64,000 nt of DNA from Gnetum montanum (taxonomy: Eukaryota; Streptophyta; Gnetopsida; Gnetales; Gnetaceae): NCBI GenBank assembly GCA_015680685.1, contig MNCI01016033.1, forward strand, positions 90,632-154,631. The letters are read 5' to 3'. The position numbers were made by a program, and so were the translations under genes. Positions 58,240 through 64,000 of the stretch are shown in pieces; position 1 is the first letter of the stretch, and each line of letters opens with the position of its first letter. Below the pieces are notes generated by a model. It made no database searches and was not told the DNA's origin. It saw nothing but the letters and a program-made list of their open reading frames with translations.

Positions 58240-58690
58240 CCAAAGAGACATGTATTTACAATTTTGTTCTCACAAAGGCAAGGCATGCCACTTACCCAAG
58301 TGCAAACAGAGCCAGAATTTTATTTATTTGCAATTTTTTCATATTATCTTTAACTGTTTTCTATCATGTCATTTTTAATCTTCATTTCCATGGTTTTCAT
58401 AGAATACTGATATAATAGCATTTTTTTATAGGCTCATTATGTGATCTTCTTTGCACTTGCCTAGACCATGTAAGACTTCATTTTTGTAACTTTGAAATAG
58501 AACCATTCCAACTTTTCCTCTAATGTTTTTATCATGTGATTTATCTCTTTTGGTAACATTCAACATCTATCTAAGCATTCACATTTCTACTACATTGATT
58601 AGCCTCCTAAATGCCTTTAATTTTTATTCTAAATTGTGTAATTTTTTTTATCATTTAAGGTTATCAAAGTATGCCAATTCTCGTGGTGGT
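58240..58690. other. Intergenic region, no gene recognised
   Basis: T-rich on the plus strand. Open frames at 58166 and 58182 overlap the promoter and have no protein-like features. Confidence 0.45.
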
Positions 58691-58693
58691 ATG

Positions 58694-59698
58694 TGATAAG
58701 GGCTAATGTTGTTTTTTCAAGCTATGTTATCACAAGATATAACAATAGTAGTGCTAGAGCATGAAAAGGCTAATATGTCGTAGATGCTACGTTGCATCTA
58801 TGTGTTGTGGATGCGACATCGCATCTGTGTTGTAGCATCCCCTTCTACAATGTTTCTATGTTGTAGCATCCCCTCATACAATATATTTGTGATGCTGTAA
58901 ATGTGATGTCACAATTATAATAAATGCCTATAAATGCAAGACTCCTGCCATGTATTGGAAGACATTAAGTCCATAACATAGCCAAAGTATTGCAATTTTC
59001 TTAGCCTAGAGTTAGAATATTTTCTAAGTGCCTACAATAGGACTTCAAGGATTGTATGGATCCTTATTCAAGCATCATTGTACCTAAACATTGAACATCT
59101 TAATGTGAATGGAAATAAAGACAAGATTCTTAGAATTCCTTGCAACACTTAGAATAGATTAATGTTTACTTTTATGCATTTTATTATTCATGCTTTTAGT
59201 TAATTAATACACATAAGTACGATCACCTTGAGCATACCATTAATGCTTGGTAATCCTAATGGTGTTGTCGCTTGGGTTTCCAAGTAGCCTAATACTTGGT
59301 AACTTAGTGGTGTTTATAATGGGTTTAGGATGTGTACAAAAGGTGGGCCTGGATGCTTATGTTAGGCTAGTTAAATTAAGGCATTATAGAGTTAATTAAT
59401 TACTTTACAATTAATTCTCTTTATTTCAAATTTAGATTAAATTAAATTAAATTAAATCAAATATAAATATAAATAAATATCATGCACCTTGGCTTACACT
59501 TAATCATAAAACCAAGCTTACACAAGTGAAAGCCAAGAAGACAATGGTCACGTCTTTGAGTTATTATTATTATTTTCTTAGGTAACTACCTTGTCTATTT
59601 TGCATTTAGAGAGCTAAAGTCCATGGAATTTAATTGGATTTTTAGTGAACACTTGCGATTCGTATGGTTGGGTGTAGGATATACTCGCTACGCATCTA
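58694..59698 (+). mobile_element. A-family LTR (element G)
   Basis: Starts TGATAAGGGC after a GTGGTGGTA tract. Shares the TATA box (TATAAATG, 58929), 'tggaaataaagacaagattc', 'tggtaatcctaatggtgttg', 'gggtttaggatgtgtacaaa' and 'gattcgtatggttgggtgta' with the LTRs of A and B. The end is blurred (CTACGCATCTA), and no primer site is readable. Confidence 0.7.
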
Positions 59699-59973
59699 GT
59701 AGGAATCAATAAGATATTAATTCCCATTAATATCACAACAAACTTTGATATATGGGAAGTATAAGCTGCATAGGCCAAAGATATTGATTTGGACTACACA
59801 GATCGGTGGAAATTGATCTCAATCTTATCAATATTTACAACACCTACTATAAGGTTCGATATCATTTGAAGAATAGTCAAAAGAATAATATAGACATTGT
59901 AAAAGGAAGATAACACTAAAATCATTAAAGATAAGAAAATAATAAAAGCACACTGTGTTTCTCAATCACTGAT

Positions 59974-61020
59974 ATGGCTTCTTCTCGTAGGAAAGACTCT
60001 TCACCACCATTCATAGCCATATTCAATCAACAAAGATAGAAAGGTCACAAGGCTCTCATGCCTCAACAACTCAAGGTGGTCTATACTCATTCAGATGCCT
60101 ACACTTTGAACTTCACCTTCATCCTGCACCATGATGAGCAGCTGTGGTGGAGGGACATGGAAGGCAACATCATGTTGCCTCCCAACCAATCTATCCTTGC
60201 AATGTTGTTGAACAATATTATCAAGCTAGCCATTACAAGACTTAATGCAAACTACAAAGTGTAAGATCATGCTTATTGGAATTATCATCCCTTAGAAGCA
60301 CAGAAAAAGAAAGATTGGCAAATGAAAGCTTGATATACAAGGCCTTAAAAGACAAACATGGTCCTACCCACTTGTTCCTATAGATACAAAAAGAAGGCAA
60401 AGACTTCTTTTTAGGGACCTCTCAATACACTAATTCTCCTCCTCTTTTTAACAAGGAGACCCTTAACCAATGTCTACAATCCACTATGGACAACCCTGGT
60501 TATGGGAAGAATGGATCCCAAGATCAAGAGGCCTCGAAAGGGGATAACAAAGGCAAGAACAATGAAAAGCACTAAGAGAAAGATAAACATGGTGATTGAG
60601 GTAGGGACCATAGAAGATGAAGTAGTAGAAACCGCTCTAGTATTGGTTCTTCTTCCTCTTCATCTTCTTTATCCTCATCATCTTCCTCCTCCAACTCCAA
60701 TCGAAGTCATAGAAGCAATAATAATCATGATGGAGGTGAATAACAAATAGGAATGATCACAAATCCTACCAAAATGATAAAGACCGTGGGCATGAGCAAT
60801 GTGGAGATGATCATCACAAAGAAAGAAGGAATAGTAGGACTCATCATAGGCATCATGGCCATGATAGGGGCCACCAAGATTACTATGACTATGATGAGTC
60901 CCTGCTAGCAACCAAGAACATGCTGAACATTGTAGAGGCTATACAAATACCAACTAGGCATGTGAAGAATAGCTAGATCAAATGGATGAATATGAATAAT
61001 ATTTCCAAGTTTAAGGGAGG
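59974..61020 (+). pseudogene. gag relic of element G
   Basis: ATG at 59974 (MASSRRKDSS). After one stop, the open part 60058-60264 has 'KVVYTHSDAYTLNFTFILHH' and 'DEQLWWRDMEGNIMLPPN', which parallel 'YIHPDEYILDFTFILHQDEQ' of element B and its element A counterpart. The capsid core begins near 60915 ('MLNIVEAIQIPTRHVKN', 'NMNNISKFKGG') and stops abruptly at about 61020, where other sequence begins. This is the least mutated copy of the gag N-terminal part in the window. Confidence 0.78.
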
Positions 61021-61240
61021 TACAGTGGCATGGGAAGATAATCCAAAGGGCATTACAATACTCTCTCTTATTAATAATTTTTTTTCTTTTTCTAACTATT
61101 CTATGTACCTGTAATTCATTTATTAAAGTATTTTATCTATTTCCATTATGTTACTTATGAATGTGATGAATTAAGCAATGAATGATCATGTTTTTAGGAC
61201 ATTTGGGAATGGAATATCACATTTAGTATCAAAGTAGACC
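61020..61240 (+). mobile_element. LTR end with a tRNA-Met-like primer site (element H)
   Basis: The sequence GGGAATGGAATATCACA followed by TTTAGTATCAAAGTAGACC (61210-61245) parallels the LTR D end and primer site (GATGGGATGTCACAATTGGTATTAGAG). Only about 200 bases of LTR could be present, because gag of element G ends at about 61020. Confidence 0.5.
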
Positions 61241-61389
61241 ATGATTTAGAAGCCAAAGTGGAATAAAAATGATTTTATTATGGTAAAATAGAAGTACATC
61301 TAAGCAAAATATATGTAAAAGAAGAAGCGAAATACAAGAATAAGGAAGATATGGAATAAGGAAGTATAATAGTGATCATTTGTTTCAAT

Positions 61390-63614
61390 GAAATGAGTTG
61401 AGGAGATCCAAGACTATCTTCAATTATATTTCCTATTCTTCATCAGTGGCATCCTTTTTGCTAAGCACCCCCTTGCATCCTGCTAACCTGTCACACAATT
61501 TCTTGATGTATTTAGTGGTACTCTTTACTGCAGTTGTTGATTCCTCCCTTATCTTAAGTTGGACATCCAACATCTCCATCTAAATCAATTGATTGTCCAT
61601 GTCTTTTTGTCATTCTTTCTCTTTCCTCTGCATAAAACTAAACTAAAATTATAAGTATGAATAAGAAAATCTAATAGAAAGAAGAAAAAGGGAAGAAAAA
61701 AGAACTACTTACCCAAAGCTGATCATTATTAATTTCAAGAAACCATTCATGGGTTTGTAGATGACAAGCTAAACATGTGGCACTCTCCAATTCTCCTAAG
61801 AGTTGCCCCAGATCTTTGATAATTTCTAGAGCATCCTTGGCAATTGGATGGAAAGATGATGAAGCACCATTCTATACTAATTCATAATCTTCTTTAAAGT
61901 TGCATGATTAGAACTCCTGTATGTGGTAGATATCCTCATGAATAGAGTAGGGTTTGTTCTTGGTAATTTGTTGATCGAAATGCTAAAGAAGCATGAGTTC
62001 TTCTTCAGTAGCCACCACTATTTGTCCCATCAAATAGGGAGAACCCAAAATAGGCAAAGAAGAAATTACTGGAATAGACCCAGGAGCTAGTGTCAATGTA
62101 ACCTATGGTAAGGAACCCCTTACATGGGTCACATGAATAGATGGCACACGTGGTAATCTACATGGAGGAATGGAAGATGAAGGAATGGGAGTTTATTTAG
62201 AACTTCTACCCATAGTATCATCTCTTTCCATTTCTTGGATAAAGTACCTCCAACCCAGAGACATCTACATAACAAAAGGGTTAACATCATACAAGAAGAG
62301 GAAAAGAGAAATATTCAAATCTTAAAATAATTAAAACTTAACTCTAGTTTCTTTCCCTTATTCTATCTTGTATTTTATTGTTGAGCTTGTTGTTGGGTAT
62401 TTTGCCTTATAACTATTGGGCTATTAGAACCTTGCCTAGTACATTGCCTCTACTAAAAGAAATTTATTAGAAAAGCAAATACAACTAAAATAATAAACTA
62501 GGCTATTATGTATGTATGTATGTATGTATGTATACCTTGGAGTTGGTAAGTTCTATTTTTTCTTAGGGTAGAACCCTTCAAGGTTGAAGCACCTTGAATA
62601 GATTAAGTACCTTGAACATCCTTAGTTTGTGCACCTTCAACCTATGCACCTTGAAATGGTTCATTTTATAGCCTAGATTGCCCTATCAAATGCATAAAAA
62701 GACATAACAATAAGAATTCAATATATATATACACCCCCTCATTGCTTCTCTCTTGATTTATGGCCTATTGCAAAGCCATATGACCCCTCCTTACACCCTT
62801 GATCTAACTTTTTATAACTCTATCCTCTTTGAGAAATTCTAGACATAAATAAGGATTTTAACTACTAAAACATTTGGCTAAATAATTGTAACTTAGGGTC
62901 AAATACATGATTAAGGGTACACAACATATGGTATAAGGTTTATTAGGATTTTCTTGGGTAGTAGCAGCTCCATCCATGGCATTATATAAGGTAGAAAAAT
63001 AAGACAATGACCAATCATAAACTTTGCTCGTTATGGCATCATGAAGTATGTAAATGGAATAGGCACTAACATGAGTTTCGTGTTGATGCCATAAAACCTT
63101 GCTATGGATGAATTGACACAAATCAAAGTGAATTTCATTGATAAAATCTTCACAAAGAAATTGGCTTTTGCAGATAGCAGAATCACATAACATAATTAGA
63201 TAATTCTTTTTGGCAAAATAATTTAAACTTAAAAGAGAAAACTGATGGAATTAAAGGATGCTCCCTATAGTGAAAACCACAAATTATTCAAATATCAGTA
63301 TGAAGAATTGTTATTGACCCAAGAATTAATTGTAAAGTAGAACTTTCACTTTTATTATATTGATTAAACCATTCAATTATTAAGCCTTTGCAATATGATG
63401 TCTTGAAAACATGGAAGATAAGTAATTTAGACAATCTTGAAGCTTTAAGACACTAAAACTCCTCCTTTCCAAGAAAATTATGAACACAATTGGAAGCAGT
63501 AATTGCATTATTTTGATGCAAAACAAAGGATACTGATTTGGAGCTACCTAAAGGAGCTACAGGGGCTTGAGCTCGAGGAGGAGATGGAGAAGAAGCCAAA
63601 TGCTTTGGAGCCAT
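61390..63614 (-). pseudogene. Unidentified minus-strand coding relic
   Basis: Not recognised. On the minus strand an ATG at 63614 opens a Pro/Ser/Ala-rich start (MAPKHLASSPSPPRAQAPVA), then 'NNAITASNCVHNFLGKEEF', 'CLKASRLSKLLIFHVFKTSY', the open part 62858-63193 ('HFDLCQFIHSKVLWHQHETH'), then about 62200-61740 with 'PCRLPRVPSIHVTHVRGSLP', 'QNGASSSFHPIAKDALEIIK' and 'ESATCLACHLQTHEWFLEIN', and finally 'EMLDVQLKIREESTTAVKST' to a TAG near 61440. Intron-like or lost stretches and stops interrupt it. The Pro-rich start and a His/Trp-rich middle resemble ORFs that plant retroelements carry outside gag-pol, but I cannot name a family. Confidence 0.45.
62508..62534. repeat. (TGTA)n microsatellite
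   Basis: About six TATG/TGTA units in a row. Confidence 0.9.
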
Positions 63615-63659
63615 GATGTCAATGGTTGAAATCTTTGTAGGAATTCTACAATCTCTCAA

Positions 63660-64000
63660 AGAAATCCTTCAATCTTTCACTAGTGTAGTACTATGATGGA
63701 AAAAATGTTTTTTCTTATATATTTATAAAAGAACAGCAAGAATCATTGTGGAAGAAAGAGGATGTATCAACTTAAGTTAATATATGATTTAATATAGCTA
63801 ACATTTATTTTTTGTGATTTTTTGATTAATAGGTGAACCAAAGTAGCATTATCTCCATCTAAATGTGTATTTCTCTCTAAGACGATCCCAACAGTACCAA
63901 TTTCTTGGAAATCTAACTTACGATTTGGGAGATACAACATTTCTTAGGTTACATGTAGTTTTAAAATTTAAAAAGTGTTTTTAAAATTTTTATTTTACTT
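63660..64000. other. AT-rich right edge, no gene recognised
   Basis: Contains a motif at 63879-63935 ('gacgatcccaacagtaccaa' then 'cttacgatttgggagat') shared with 13343-13400. Confidence 0.4.

Overview
This window looks like nuclear DNA of a seed plant with a large, repeat-rich genome. A gymnosperm is possible, but nothing here settles the species. It holds one intact protein gene: a six-exon HRD3/SEL1L-type ER-associated-degradation gene on the minus strand (54241-57294). Almost everything else is decayed LTR retrotransposon sequence. Two undetermined bases (30 and 221) and the complete absence of bacterial features fit a plant genome assembly.

Layout. 1-471 holds two LTR fragments of one family in opposite orientation. 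From 1868 to 51673 there is a nested stack. The outermost unit, element A, is an Athila-like Ty3/gypsy element with a 5' LTR at 1868-2779, a tRNA-Asp-type primer site, gag/PR/RT/RNase H/integrase relics, a third reading frame after integrase, and a 3' LTR at 50765-51673. Inside A's third frame sits element C (12044-46998), a minus-strand element with Tat-lineage-like polyprotein features, flanked by CCACC/CCATC. C's own LTR is broken by a block (12171 to about 26470). That block holds another LTR with a tRNA-Met-type primer site, a 5S-rRNA-like sequence, and a decayed CCR4-type deadenylase reading frame. The CCR4 relic is in turn split by element B (16100-26160), a structurally complete A-family element with two LTRs and a perfect ATCAT target duplication. 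C also carries a CpG-rich solo LTR (E, 29752-30986, perfect ACTAG duplication) in the end of its integrase frame, and a 6.6 kb block (34440-41060) with an unidentified multi-exon plus-strand coding relic. A further C-family solo LTR (48336-50019) splits the third frame of A again.

From 51674 to 54240 the sequence is AT-rich with a SINE-like remnant and a short tandem duplication. The HRD3-like gene follows, with a probable 5' UTR intron and a promoter near 58.15-58.2 kb that carries a near match to an ER-stress element. From 58.7 kb the window returns to retroelement relics: a third A-family LTR plus gag, an LTR end with a tRNA-Met-like site, and an unidentified minus-strand coding relic up to 63.6 kb.

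How it fits together. The only gene product likely to act in the cell is the HRD3-like protein, the luminal substrate-recruiting partner of the HRD1 ubiquitin ligase. The retroelement frames are all interrupted by stops and frameshifts. Their main interest is the order of insertion (A, then C, then the D/CCR4 block, then B and E) and the host-derived sequences trapped among them. All homology calls come from reading motifs by eye; no search was run.
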